Source of the DNA: Fodinibacter sp963747405
GTDB lineage: Bacteria; Actinomycetota; Actinomycetes; Actinomycetales; Dermatophilaceae
Assembly: GCA_963747405.1 (NCBI GenBank)
Contig: CAVVFG010000010.1
Coordinates: 62,001 to 126,000 of the forward strand
Length of the DNA: 64,000 nucleotides
Direction of reading: 5' to 3'
Shown here: positions 7,105 through 15,652 of the stretch, one piece after another
Position numbering within the stretch: the stretch's first letter is position 1
How the letters are laid out: every line of letters starts with the position of its first letter
The notes under the pieces: model-generated
Told to the model about the DNA's origin: nothing
The model's database searches: none
Seen by the model: only the letters and a program-made list of their open reading frames with translations
Position numbers and translations under genes: made by a program

Positions 7105-8550
7105 TCAGCCCGCAGCGGCCGCGCTCGGCGTGGGGGAGGCAGCGGCCGGCGGGTCGACGACGAGGAGGTTGCCGGAGTACATGCCCATCGCGCAGGTGAA
7201 GTGCACCGTCCCCTGCTCCAGGGCCGGCAGCGGCACGGTGTTCTCGCCCTCGACGAGGTTGACGGCGACGTCGAGGGCGGGCACCCGCAGTGCTGAGCTG
7301 CAGTTGAACTGGGCGGTGCCCTCGATGAGCCAGGTGGTCGGCATCCCGGAGTACAGCACCGTGTCGGCCGGCTCGTAGCCGTCGGGTCCCTGGGTCATCC
7401 GCACGGTCTGCACGCCGTCGCTGACCGTGACGTTGGCCGATGCCGTGCGCGCGGTCGCCGCCGACGTCGCGGCGGCCGAGGCCGAACCGCCCGTGAGCCC
7501 GAGCAGGTTCAGCCCGCTCGAGACGTTGAGCATGGCGAAGGCGAGGACGAGCACCCCGACGACCCGCAGCACGGTGGCCTGGCGCCGGCCGGTCGTGAGC
7601 TCGGGCACCGACCCCAGCGCCAGCAGCCCGGGGGTGGTGCCGATGGCGAAGGTCGCCATGATGGCTCCCGCGGCGACGGGCGACGCGGTCGACAGGGCGT
7701 AGACCTGCGCGGCCTGGGTGAAGCCGCAGGGCAGCAGGAAGGTGGCAGCGCCGACCAGCGCGGTGCGCCAGTGGCTGTAGCCGGCATCCGCCGCGTCCTC
7801 GATGCCGAGCACCCGACCCAGCCCGGCGGGTAGCCTCGGCGACCAGGCGGCGACCCTCGGCGACACCCCGGTGAGCCGGACGCCGAGCAGGAACATGACC
7901 ACCGCGACGGCCAGGACCAGCAGGCCGGTCACCCGGGTGGGCAGGCTCATCGTCGAGCCGACGGCGCCGAGCAGGGCGCCGAGGACGCCGAAGCCGACGA
8001 CGCGGCCGGCGTTGAAGGCCAGCTGCGGCCGGATCCGGGTGGCGAAGGGGAGCGAGGTCGCGCCGCGGGCGGCGAGGGCGGCCGCGTGCGACGCCGAGAA
8101 CCCGAGCACCAGGCCCCCGACCATGGCCATGCAGGTCGAGATACCGGCGGTCAGCCCGAGCACGAGCACGAGCAGCAGGCCACCGCGCGAGGGGTCGGAC
8201 AGCCCGGAGGTGAGGTCGGCCGGGCCGAGCACCGAGATCGCCACGGCCACGGCGGCCACGGCGACGGCGGCACCCAGCGCGGTGCGCCACACGGACAGGT
8301 CGGGCGAGAGCCAGGGGGCGGCGCCGGGCTCGTAGCCGGCGTAGCGGATCGCCGCGTCGATCTGGGCGCGGTCGAGCGCAGCGTCACCGGTGACGGTCGC
8401 AGTGCCCCGCGAGGCGGAGACGCTGACCGACGTCACCCCCGGCACGCGGCGCAGGGCGCGGGTGACCCGCTTCTCGCAGGAGGCGCAGGTCATCCCGGTG
8501 ACCGGAACGGTGAGGGCGCTGGCAGCGTCGATGCCGACCTCGGTGCTCAC
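7105..8550 (-). CDS. HMA domain / sulfite-exporter-like membrane domain / cupredoxin fusion (copper handling)
   Basis: 481 aa with three parts. Residues 10-75 are a heavy-metal-associated domain with GMTCASC (Cys22, Cys25). Residues 90-330 hold about seven membrane spans of the TauE/UreH-2/CcdA-like type, including ISTCMAMVGG and the PCG motif FLLPCGFTQA. Residues 360-465 form a cupredoxin-like domain with the copper-site pattern QFNCSS...HFTCAMGMYSG. The likely role is moving or buffering copper across the membrane, perhaps for cuproenzymes such as terminal oxidase; this is inference from the domains. Start GTG 8550 has an excellent ribosome site (GGGAGGA). The C-terminus is a Pro/Ala/Ser tail. 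Confidence 0.85.
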   Translation of the reverse strand: MSTEVGIDAASALTVPVTGMTCASCEKRVTRALRRVPGVTSVSVSASRGTATVTGDAALDRAQIDAAIRYAGYEPGAAPWLSPDLSVWRTALGAAVAVAAVAVAISVLGPADLTSGLSDPSRGGLLLVLVLGLTAGISTCMAMVGGLVLGFSASHAAALAARGATSLPFATRIRPQLAFNAGRVVGFGVLGALLGAVGSTMSLPTRVTGLLVLAVAVVMFLLGVRLTGVSPRVAAWSPRLPAGLGRVLGIEDAADAGYSHWRTALVGAATFLLPCGFTQAAQVYALSTASPVAAGAIMATFAIGTTPGLLALGSVPELTTGRRQATVLRVVGVLVLAFAMLNVSSGLNLLGLTGGSASAAATSAATARTASANVTVSDGVQTVRMTQGPDGYEPADTVLYSGMPTTWLIEGTAQFNCSSALRVPALDVAVNLVEGENTVPLPALEQGTVHFTCAMGMYSGNLLVVDPPAAASPTPSAAAAG

Positions 8551-8638
8551 CGTCGTCCTCCCGGTCCGTGCTTGGTTCAACGTTCAAGGATGATGGTCCC
8601 ACCGCGGCGTCGGCCGTGCCGCCGGTTTGGGACCGGCC

Positions 8639-9340
8639 TCACACCCCCCGGGGGTGTCCCGGCCGGCGCCACCGCAGGGCGACTGCGTAGTCGACCACGA
8701 GGCCGTCGTGGGCGGCGAGCACCTCGTCGGCCACCGTGGGCGGCAGCTCGATGCGCGCCACGGCATCCAGGTCCTCGCGGCGGTCGAACGTCCACTCGAT
8801 CGTCAGGTGCTCCGTCGTGAAACCGTGCCGGTTCCAGAACCGTTGCACCGCAACCGGATCGTAGGCCGGGTAAGAACGCCGGAACCACGCGCCGAAGGTC
8901 GACCGGGTGACGTCGTTGTCGACGACCACGGCCGTGCCCCCCGGACGCAGCACCCGGGCGAGCTCGGCCAGTCCGGGCTCGCACCCGGCGCCGAAGAAGT
9001 ACGCCCACCGGGCGTGCGCCACGTCGACACTGGCGTCGGCCAGGGGCAACGCCTCGGCCGCACCCGCGAGCACCGATGCCGGGTGCGCACCCGGTGCGGC
9101 GAGCCGTTGCCGCGCGCGACGCACCAGCGGCAGGTGCGGCTCGACACCGACCACCCGCGCGCCGCGAGCGGCGAGGCGGGGGAGATGGAACCCGGCGCCG
9201 CACCCGATGTCGACGACGTCCTCACCCGCCAGGGGGTGCAGGGCGTCGATCGTGGTGTCGATGACGCCGGCCCGGTCGGAGGCCAGGTTCTCCAGCTCGT
9301 AGACCTCGGGGGAGTCCCAGATGTTGGGGCTGCGGATCAC
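8639..9340 (-). CDS. class I SAM-dependent methyltransferase, unknown substrate
   Basis: 233 aa with a Methyltransf_11-type SAM fold: VVDIGCGAGFHLPRLA, the acidic tip VGVEP, DVAHARWAYFFG and LARVLRPGGTAVVVDND. The GTG start at 9340 overlaps the stop of the upstream Cys-rich gene by 4 bases (GTGA), so the two are coupled and probably act together. The substrate cannot be inferred. Confidence 0.85.
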   Translation of the reverse strand: MIRSPNIWDSPEVYELENLASDRAGVIDTTIDALHPLAGEDVVDIGCGAGFHLPRLAARGARVVGVEPHLPLVRRARQRLAAPGAHPASVLAGAAEALPLADASVDVAHARWAYFFGAGCEPGLAELARVLRPGGTAVVVDNDVTRSTFGAWFRRSYPAYDPVAVQRFWNRHGFTTEHLTIEWTFDRREDLDAVARIELPPTVADEVLAAHDGLVVDYAVALRWRRPGHPRGV

Positions 9341-10416
9341 GACGAGCGGCGGGACTTCGACGACCTGGCGGACGGCGGGGGAGCCGGCGTCGTCGGGGCC
9401 TTGGCCTGCTCGGCCGATCTGGCCGACTTGGCGGGGGTCTTGGCCGGCTTGGCCGACTTGGCCGACCTGGTGGGCTTGGCCGACTCGGCGGGGGGCTTCG
9501 TCGTCGCCCGGGTGCCCCGCGTCGGCGGGACGGGGTGCGCCGCCTCGTTGCTGCCGGCCACCGGTGCCGTGGTGCGCTTGCGGGGAACCCGGGTGCGGCG
9601 GCCGCCGACCGTGCCGGCCTCCACCGTGGCCGGGTGCACGAGCAGCGGGATGAGCTGGCGAGCACCGGCCGAGCGGGCCCGCTTCACGGTGTCGAGGTGG
9701 GCCTCGCAGCGCAGCACCAGTGCGGCGTAGCCCTCCTCGCCCATCAGGGCGGTGAGCTCGGCCCGGTTGCTGCGGTAGACCGGCTCGGCGCCCACGTGGG
9801 CCTCGGTGTTGGAGGAGCAGTACCAGTCGAGGTCGTGACCGCCCGGGCCCCACCCGCGGCGGTCGTACTCGGCGATGGTCACCTCGAGGTACGAGGTGTC
9901 GTCGGGGCGCTCGACGGTGCGGTAGGAGCGGCGGATCGGCAGCTGCCAGCACACGTCGGGCTTCGCCTCGTGCGGGGGGCGTCCGGTGAGCACGGCGTGC
10001 TGGTGCAGGGCGCACCCGGCGCCGGCGGGGAAGCCGGGCCGGTTGAGGAAGATGCAGGCGCCCTGCACCACCTTGGTCTTGCGGGCGCCGTCCTCCTGCT
10101 GGGTCCACGCCTTGAGCCGGGCGGGTTCCTTCTCGCCCTCGCGGCCCCGACCCGGGTGCATCTGCCACTCGTCCTCGCCGAGCTCGGCCACCACGGCCTG
10201 CACCCGCTGCACGTCGGCGTCGTCGGTGAAGTGCGCCCCGAGGGTGCAGCAGCCGTCGTCGGGGCGGTCGGCGTAGATGCCCTTGCAGCCCGCCCCGAAG
10301 ATGCAGGTCCAGCTCGACGTCAGCCACGTGAGGTCGACGCGGAACCGCTGCCCGGGGTCGGCCGGGTCGGGCATCTCGGCCCAGGTGCGGGCGATGTCGA
10401 GGGGTGTCTCGGGCAC
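9337..10416 (-). CDS. cysteine-rich protein with Ala/Lys/Pro-rich tail
   Basis: 359 aa from GTG 10416; GTG 10425 is an alternative, but a TAGGGT box at 10424-10429 lies 7 bases before 10416. The N-terminal two thirds carry a conserved-looking Cys set (WTCIFGAGCKGIY, DGCC, GACIFLN, GAGCALHQ, DVCW, YC), recalling YkgJ-type metal or Fe-S binding proteins. I am not certain of the family. The last 90 residues are basic and repetitive (AKP, AKS), like histone-H1-type tails. It is coupled to the methyltransferase downstream and divergent from ppx. Confidence 0.7.
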   Translation of the reverse strand: MPETPLDIARTWAEMPDPADPGQRFRVDLTWLTSSWTCIFGAGCKGIYADRPDDGCCTLGAHFTDDADVQRVQAVVAELGEDEWQMHPGRGREGEKEPARLKAWTQQEDGARKTKVVQGACIFLNRPGFPAGAGCALHQHAVLTGRPPHEAKPDVCWQLPIRRSYRTVERPDDTSYLEVTIAEYDRRGWGPGGHDLDWYCSSNTEAHVGAEPVYRSNRAELTALMGEEGYAALVLRCEAHLDTVKRARSAGARQLIPLLVHPATVEAGTVGGRRTRVPRKRTTAPVAGSNEAAHPVPPTRGTRATTKPPAESAKPTRSAKSAKPAKTPAKSARSAEQAKAPTTPAPPPSARSSKSRRSS

Positions 10417-10423
10417 GCGCCCC

Positions 10424-10429
10424 ACCCTA
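10424..10429 (-). promoter_or_regulatory. -10 box for the Cys-rich/methyltransferase pair
   Basis: TAGGGT on the minus strand with 7 bases to GTG 10416. It lies 21 bases from the opposing ppx -10 box, so the two promoters are back to back. Confidence 0.45.
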
Positions 10430-10450
10430 TGGGCCGTGTCGTGGTGCCAC

Positions 10451-10456
10451 TACGTT
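10451..10456 (+). promoter_or_regulatory. -10 box of the ppx-like gene (leaderless)
   Basis: TACGTT with a 6-base spacer to ATG 10463, which puts the expected transcription start on the start codon. Confidence 0.5.
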
Positions 10457-10462
10457 GGGCGC

Positions 10463-11389
10463 ATGCGCCTCGGGGTCATCGACGTCGGATCGAACACGGT
10501 CCACCTGCTCGTCGTCGACGCACACCCCGGCGCCCAGCCGCTGCCCGCCTCCAAGCACAAGATCGACCTGCGCCTGTCGGAGCACGTGACCGACGACGGG
10601 CTGATCGCCGACACCGGCCGCGACCGGCTGGCCGGTTTCGTGCAGGAGTGCGTCGAGCTGGCCGAGGACTCCGGGGTAGAGGACCTCAGCGGCTTCGTGA
10701 CCAGCGCGATCCGCGAGGCCCCGAACGGCGACGACGTGCTCGCGGCGGTCGTCGAGCGCACCGGCGTCTCGCTCGACGTGCTCAGCGGCGAGGACGAGGC
10801 GCGGCTCACCTTCCTGGCCGCCCGGCGCTGGTTCGGCTGGTCGGCCGGCACCCTCCTCGTCGCCGACATCGGCGGCGGCTCGCTCGAGCTCGCGCAGGGC
10901 ATGGACGAGGACCCCGACGTGGCGGTGTCGCTGCCGCTGGGGGCCGGCCGGGTCACCCGCGACCTGCTGCCCGGCGACCCGCCCGCCACCGAGCTGGTGC
11001 GGGCGGCGCGCAAGCAGGTGCGTGCGTCGATCGCCGCCGAGCTGCGGCCGCTCGCGAAGGCCGGCACACCCGACCACGCCGTGGGCACCTCCAAGACGAT
11101 GCGCTCGCTGGCCCGGATCTGCGGCGCGGCGCCGAGCGCCGAGGGCATGTACGCCGCCCGAGCCCTCGACCGGCACACGCTGTCGGCCCGGCTGCCCGAG
11201 ATCGCGGCCATGACGGCTGCCGAGCGGTCCGGCCTGCCCGGGGTGTCAGGGTCCCGCTCGCGCCAGCTGCTCGCCGGCGCCGTGGTGGCGGAGGCGACGA
11301 TGGACCTGCTGGGGCCGGAGCGCCTCGAGATCTGCCCGTGGGCGCTGCGCGAGGGCATCATCCTGCGCCACCTGGACAGGATGAGCTGA
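10463..11389 (+). CDS. Ppx/GppA family exopolyphosphatase / pppGpp phosphatase
   Basis: 308 aa with the ASKHA phosphatase fold. The first phosphate loop GVIDVGSNTVHLLVV is at residues 4-18, the second, ADIGGGSLELA, near 133. TSAIREAPNG and the LSGEDEARLTF loop are typical. It is short, lacking the C-terminal HD region of long Ppx enzymes, like mycobacterial PPX1. The predicted substrates are polyphosphate ends or pppGpp. It is followed 3 bases later by the TIM-barrel gene, as in the mycobacterial ppx-proC neighbourhood. Confidence 0.88.
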   Translation: MRLGVIDVGSNTVHLLVVDAHPGAQPLPASKHKIDLRLSEHVTDDGLIADTGRDRLAGFVQECVELAEDSGVEDLSGFVTSAIREAPNGDDVLAAVVERTGVSLDVLSGEDEARLTFLAARRWFGWSAGTLLVADIGGGSLELAQGMDEDPDVAVSLPLGAGRVTRDLLPGDPPATELVRAARKQVRASIAAELRPLAKAGTPDHAVGTSKTMRSLARICGAAPSAEGMYAARALDRHTLSARLPEIAAMTAAERSGLPGVSGSRSRQLLAGAVVAEATMDLLGPERLEICPWALREGIILRHLDRMS

Positions 11390-11392
11390 GCG

Positions 11393-12229
11393 GTGCCTTC
11401 GCGAGGGGCGACGGGGTCGGGCGCGGGGCGCCCGGTGGGGGTGCCCCGCGCGCGGGTCTGCCTGTCCACGGCCTCGGTCTACCCCGAGGGCGTCGCCGCG
11501 GCGTTCGAGCTCGCCGGGCGCCTGGGCTACGACGGCATCGAGGTGATGGTGTGGACCGACCCGCTCACCCGAGAGGCGGGGGCGCTGCGCACGCTCTCCG
11601 AGCTGCACGGCATCCCCGTGCTGTCGGTGCACGCGCCGACGCTGCTGGTCACCCAGCGGGTCTGGGGCACCGACCCCTGGGAGAAGATCGACCGCTCGAT
11701 GGCACTGGCCGACGAGCTCGGGGCCGACACCGTCGTGCTGCACCCGCCGTTCCGGTGGCAGCGCGAGTACGCACGCGACTTCGTCGAGGGGGTCGCGGCG
11801 CGTGGGTCGGGCGGTGACATCCGGCTCGCGGTCGAGAACATGTACCCGTGGCGGGGGCCGCGCTCACGTGAGCTCGAGGCCTACCTGCCGCACTGGGACC
11901 CGGTGCCGCAGCCCTACGACCACGTGACCCTCGACCTGTCACACACCTCGACCTCCGGGTCCGACGCCATGGCGATGGTGCGACAGCTCGGGCCACGGCT
12001 GCGGCACCTGCACCTGGCCGACGGCGTGGGCTCGCCGCGCGACGAGCACCTCGTTCCCGGCCGCGGCACCCAGCCGTGCGGCGAGGTGCTCGAGGCGCTG
12101 GCGAGCGGTGGGTATGCCGGCCACGTCGTCGTCGAGGTGACGACCCGGCGGGCGGGCGAGGCGCAGCGCGAGCTCGACCTCGCCGAGGCCCTCGCCTTCG
12201 CCCGGCTGCACCTGGCGACCAGTGCCTGA
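11393..12229 (+). CDS. sugar phosphate isomerase/epimerase-like TIM-barrel protein
   Basis: 278 aa, AP_endonuc_2/xylose-isomerase-like barrel: CLSTASVYP, GYDGIEVMVWTD, SVHAPTLLV, VLHPPFRWQ, AVENMYPWR, TLDLSHTSTSG, HLHLADG and VVVEVTTR give the successive strands with metal-binding Glu, Asp and His. The substrate is unknown. The GTG start 3 bases after the ppx-like stop indicates co-transcription. Confidence 0.8.
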   Translation: MPSRGATGSGAGRPVGVPRARVCLSTASVYPEGVAAAFELAGRLGYDGIEVMVWTDPLTREAGALRTLSELHGIPVLSVHAPTLLVTQRVWGTDPWEKIDRSMALADELGADTVVLHPPFRWQREYARDFVEGVAARGSGGDIRLAVENMYPWRGPRSRELEAYLPHWDPVPQPYDHVTLDLSHTSTSGSDAMAMVRQLGPRLRHLHLADGVGSPRDEHLVPGRGTQPCGEVLEALASGGYAGHVVVEVTTRRAGEAQRELDLAEALAFARLHLATSA

Positions 12230-12275
12230 GGACGTTCCGTTCCGGCACCGTGACGGCGTGCCAGCGTGAGGGGGC

Positions 12276-12782
12276 TCAGACCCAGTAGGTGTCGTGCTGC
12301 AGCATGAAGGCGACCCGCTCGTCGGATGACATCGGCGTGCCGCGGCCCACGGCGGCCAGGGTCTCGAAGTAGTCCTCGCGGGGCGCGCCGGGAGTGAACA
12401 TCAGCAGCATCCGGGCCCGGTCGCCGCCCCGGAAGCCGTGCAGCCCGCCCTCGGGTACGTGCAGGAAGTCACCGCTGCCGGCGGTGACCCAGCGGGTGCC
12501 GTCGTAGAGCCGCACGGTGCCGTCGAGCACGTAGAACGACTCGGTGATGGCGCGGTGGAAGTGGGGGTCGGGCCCGGACTCGTCGTCGCCGAAGGTCCAG
12601 CGGTACAGGCCGCAGTGGCCGCCGGTGGCGTCTCCGGTGGCGAGGTACTCGCAGCTGCCGCCGGAGCGGTGGGTGATCTCGGGCTCGGTGCCGTCGCGGC
12701 GCAGCCACGCCGTGGCCTCGCCGCCCTCGCCGCGGTAGACGTCGGCCGGGTAGGGCCGGTGCAGCGGGTTGGGGAACGACAT
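12276..12782 (-). CDS. cupin domain protein
   Basis: 168 aa small beta-barrel protein. Cupin motif 1 appears as PHFHRAITESFYVLDG and motif 2 as GDFLHVPEGGLHGFRG, giving a His/His/Glu/His metal set. The substrate is unknown. A TAACCT box at 12789-12794 lies 6 bases before ATG 12782. It is convergent with the TIM-barrel gene. Confidence 0.82.
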   Translation of the reverse strand: MSFPNPLHRPYPADVYRGEGGEATAWLRRDGTEPEITHRSGGSCEYLATGDATGGHCGLYRWTFGDDESGPDPHFHRAITESFYVLDGTVRLYDGTRWVTAGSGDFLHVPEGGLHGFRGGDRARMLLMFTPGAPREDYFETLAAVGRGTPMSSDERVAFMLQHDTYWV

Positions 12783-12788
12783 CCCGGC

Positions 12789-12794
12789 AGGTTA
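12789..12794 (-). promoter_or_regulatory. -10 box of the cupin gene (leaderless)
   Basis: TAACCT on the minus strand with a 6-base spacer to ATG 12782. Confidence 0.45.
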
Positions 12795-12855
12795 GCGCCG
12801 CGCCCGACGGTGCGGGGTCTTGCGGCCCGCGGGGCGCCGTGGCATATTTCATCAC

Positions 12856-13662
12856 ATGACGAATAAAGCGGAGGACGATGCCGTCGTCGTCGAGCACCTG
12901 CGCGTCGTGCGGGGCGGACGCGAGGTGCTTCCCGACCTCAGCCTCCGGGTGCCGCGGGGACAGGTCGTCGGGTTGCTCGGCCCCAGCGGGGGCGGCAAGT
13001 CGACCCTGATGCGGGCCGTCGTCGGGGTGCAGGTCATCGCCGGCGGCACGGTGACCGTGCTCGGCGAGGAGGCCGGGTCGCCGGGCCTGCGCCACCGGGT
13101 CGGCTACCTCACCCAGGCGCCCAGCGTCTACGGCGACCTGTCGGTGCGCGACAACGTCACCTACCTCGCCCGGATCATGGGCGTCGGTGTGGATGCGGTG
13201 GACAGCGCCATCGCCGCTGTCGACCTCACCGACCACGAGCACGCGAGGGTCGAGAACCTCTCGGGCGGCCAGCGGTCGCGGGCCAGCCTGGCCTGCACCC
13301 TCGTCGGGGACCCCGAGGTGCTCGTGCTCGACGAGCCGACGGTCGGGCTCGACCCGGTGCTGCGCCGCGAGCTGTGGGACCTGTTCCGGCGCCTCTCGCT
13401 CGAGGGGCGCACCGTCTTCGTGTCGAGCCACGTCATGGACGAGGCGTCGCGCTGTGACCGGCTGCTGCTGCTGCGCGACGGCCGCATCCTCAGCGACTCC
13501 ACGCTCCCCGAGCTGCTCGAGAGCACCGGCAGCACGGATGCCGAGCAGGCCTTCCTCTCCCTCATCGACGCGGCCGACGCGGCCGACGGGTCGGGAGCCG
13601 GCGGGTCGAGGGGCGGCGGGGCCGGCGGGGCCGGCGGCCCGGACGGGGGCGCGGCGGCATGA
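12856..13662 (+). CDS. ABC transporter ATP-binding protein
   Basis: 268 aa. Walker A GPSGGGKST is at residues 42-50, the signature LSGGQRSRASLA near 135, Walker B VLVLDEPTVGLD near 153 and the H-loop SSHVMDEA follows. The C-terminus is an unusual low-complexity Gly/Ala/Ser tail of about 25 residues. The start is preceded by an AT-rich patch (CATATTTC), likely the promoter. It overlaps the permease gene by 4 bases (ATGA). The pair resembles drug or daunorubicin-type (DrrA-DrrB) exporters; the substrate is unknown. Confidence 0.92.
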   Translation: MTNKAEDDAVVVEHLRVVRGGREVLPDLSLRVPRGQVVGLLGPSGGGKSTLMRAVVGVQVIAGGTVTVLGEEAGSPGLRHRVGYLTQAPSVYGDLSVRDNVTYLARIMGVGVDAVDSAIAAVDLTDHEHARVENLSGGQRSRASLACTLVGDPEVLVLDEPTVGLDPVLRRELWDLFRRLSLEGRTVFVSSHVMDEASRCDRLLLLRDGRILSDSTLPELLESTGSTDAEQAFLSLIDAADAADGSGAGGSRGGGAGGAGGPDGGAAA

Positions 13663-14399
13663 ACGTCCGGATCACCCGCACCACGGCGGCCCGCATCCTG
13701 CGCCAGCTGCGCGCCGACCACCGCACCGTGGCGCTGATGATCGTGGTGCCCTGCGTACTGCTCGGGCTGCTCGCGTGGATCTACGCCGACCTGCCCGGCG
13801 ACGTGTTCAACCGGATCGGCCCGGCCCTGCTGGGTGTCTTCCCGTTCGTCGTGATGTTCATCGTCACGAGCATCTCGACCCTGCGCGAGCGCACCAACGG
13901 CACCCTCGAGCGGCTGCTCACGACACCCCTCGGCAAGGGCGACCTGATGCTCGGGTACGCGCTGGCGTTCGGGGCGATGGCGGTGCTGCAGGCTCTGGTG
14001 GCAACGGGTTTCGCGGTGTGGGTCTGCGGCCTCGACATCGCCGGACCGCTCGGGCTTCTGGTGGTCATCGCGGTGTTCGACGCGGTGCTCGGCACGGCCC
14101 TCGGGCTGCTCGCGAGCGGCTTCGCGCGCACCGAGTTCCAGGCGGTGCAGTTCATGCCGGCGTTCATCCTGCCTCAGTTCCTGCTCTGCGGGCTGCTGGT
14201 GCCGCGCGAGCTGCTTCCTCCGGTGCTCGAGGCGGTCTCGAACGTGCTGCCCCTGTCGTACGCCGTCGACGCCATGAAGGACGTCACCGTGCTGGCCGAC
14301 CCGCTCAGCGAGGTGCTGCCGAGCCTGGGCGTCATCGCCCTGTGGATCGCCCTGTCCCTCGCCCTGGGCAGCCTCACCCTGCGCCGTCGCACCCCCTGA
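13659..14399 (+). CDS. ABC-2 type transporter permease
   Basis: 246 aa with about six membrane segments. Typical ABC-2 features are RERTNGTLERLLTTPL after the second span and LLVPRELLPPVLEAVSNVLPLSYAVDAM near the end. It is the partner of the upstream ATPase, with ATGA overlap. Confidence 0.9.
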   Translation: MNVRITRTTAARILRQLRADHRTVALMIVVPCVLLGLLAWIYADLPGDVFNRIGPALLGVFPFVVMFIVTSISTLRERTNGTLERLLTTPLGKGDLMLGYALAFGAMAVLQALVATGFAVWVCGLDIAGPLGLLVVIAVFDAVLGTALGLLASGFARTEFQAVQFMPAFILPQFLLCGLLVPRELLPPVLEAVSNVLPLSYAVDAMKDVTVLADPLSEVLPSLGVIALWIALSLALGSLTLRRRTP

Positions 14400-14458
14400 C
14401 CACAGCGCACCGGCTGCCCGCCCGCACACCGAGCGGCGGCATCCGGGTGGCGACGTTC

Positions 14459-14551
14459 TGCGGAGTCAGGAGCGCTCCGCGGTCTCAGGAGGTTCTCGCC
14501 GAGCCAGGACCGAGTACGGCCCTGACTCGGCGAAGTGCTCCTGAGTTCGCA
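14459..14551. repeat. cluster of three related 31-base repeats forming a large hairpin
   Basis: Two direct copies (14459-14489 and 14478-14508, partly overlapping) and one inverted copy (14521-14551) share a core TCAGGAG with a variable CGCC/CGCG part; pairwise identity is about 75%. The second and third copies pair to form a stem from 14484 to 14545 around a GAGTAC-containing loop. It lies between the ABC permease and the proline dehydrogenase and could end transcription or be a dispersed repeat. Confidence 0.6.
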
Positions 14552-14596
14552 GGGTGTGCGAGGGATGCCGGACGCCACGAACGCTGCTCGCCCCGT

Positions 14597-14602
14597 TAGC
14601 CT
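14597..14602 (+). promoter_or_regulatory. -10 box of proline dehydrogenase (leaderless)
   Basis: TAGCCT with a 7-base spacer to GTG 14610; the same hexamer and spacing occur before menB. It decides the start of this gene against the in-frame ATG at 14565. Confidence 0.5.
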
Positions 14603-14609
14603 GTCGATC

Positions 14610-15560
14610 GTGGACGCCAGTGACCTGCTCCGGGGAGCCCTGCTCCAGATGTCCGACTCCGACCTCGTGAAGTCGGCAGTGCTCAAGGCACCGGTCAGCC
14701 GCTCGGTGGTGTCCCGCTACGTGGCGGGCGAGTCGATCGACGAGGCGGTCGCCGTGGCCGCCGAGCTGCGCACCACCAACCGGCTCGCGACCATGGACTA
14801 CCTCGGCGAGGACACCACCGACCGGGCCCAGGCCGGGGCCATCCGCGACACCTACGTGCACCTGCTCGAGGCGCTCGCCGCCGCCGACCTCACCCCCTAC
14901 GGAGCCGCCGAGGTGAGCGTGAAGCTGAGCGCCGTCGGCCAGGCACTGCCGCACGACGGCGATGCCATCGCGCTCGAGAACGCCCGCGCCATCTGCGCGG
15001 CCGCCGCGACGGCCGGCACCACCGTCACCCTCGACATGGAGGACCACACCACCACCGACCGCACCCTGGCGACGCTGCGCGAGCTGCGCCAGGACTTCCC
15101 GTGGGTCGGCGCGGTGCTGCAGGCCTACCTGCACCGCACCGAGGCCGACTGCCGCGACCTCGCCACCGAGGGCAGCCGGGTGCGGCTGTGCAAGGGGGCC
15201 TACAAGGAGCCGGCATCCTTGGCGTACCAGGACGGCACCGACGTCGACCTGTCCTACGTGCGCTGCCTCAAGGTGCTGATGGCCGGCGACGGCTACCCGA
15301 TGGTGGCCAGCCACGACCCGCGCCTCATCGACATCGCGCAGGCCCTCGCCGGCCACCACGGCCGCTCGCCCGACAGCTACGAGTTCCAGATGCTGCACGG
15401 CATCCGCCCCGCCGAGCAGGCGCGCATCGCCGACCGCGGGCACCAGATGCGCGTCTACGTGCCCTTCGGCGAGGACTGGTACGGCTACCTGGTGCGCCGG
15501 ATGGCCGAGCGGCCGGCCAACCTCACCTTCTTCCTGCGCTCGCTCGCCACCACGGGCTGA
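14610..15560 (+). CDS. proline dehydrogenase
   Basis: 316 aa monofunctional ProDH, FAD-dependent TIM barrel oxidising proline to pyrroline-5-carboxylate. Visible features are VSVKLSAVGQAL, VTLDMEDHTTTD, VLQAYLHRTEAD, RLCKGAYKEP, MVASHDPRLI, FQMLHGIRP and the C-terminal YVPFGEDWYGYLVRRMAERP. No P5C dehydrogenase is fused or adjacent. proC, the opposite (biosynthetic) reaction, follows with its own probable promoter. Confidence 0.93.
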   Translation: MDASDLLRGALLQMSDSDLVKSAVLKAPVSRSVVSRYVAGESIDEAVAVAAELRTTNRLATMDYLGEDTTDRAQAGAIRDTYVHLLEALAAADLTPYGAAEVSVKLSAVGQALPHDGDAIALENARAICAAAATAGTTVTLDMEDHTTTDRTLATLRELRQDFPWVGAVLQAYLHRTEADCRDLATEGSRVRLCKGAYKEPASLAYQDGTDVDLSYVRCLKVLMAGDGYPMVASHDPRLIDIAQALAGHHGRSPDSYEFQMLHGIRPAEQARIADRGHQMRVYVPFGEDWYGYLVRRMAERPANLTFFLRSLATTG

Positions 15561-15638
15561 CCCGGCTGGCGCACGGCGCCGGATGCCGTGGGCTCGCCTC
15601 CGCGCCGCAACCCGCGCGAGCGGCGGGCGGGCACCCGG

Positions 15639-15644
15639 CATACT
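15639..15644 (+). promoter_or_regulatory. -10 box of proC
   Basis: CATACT with an 8-base spacer to ATG 15653. Confidence 0.4.
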
Positions 15645-15652
15645 TCCGTCGC

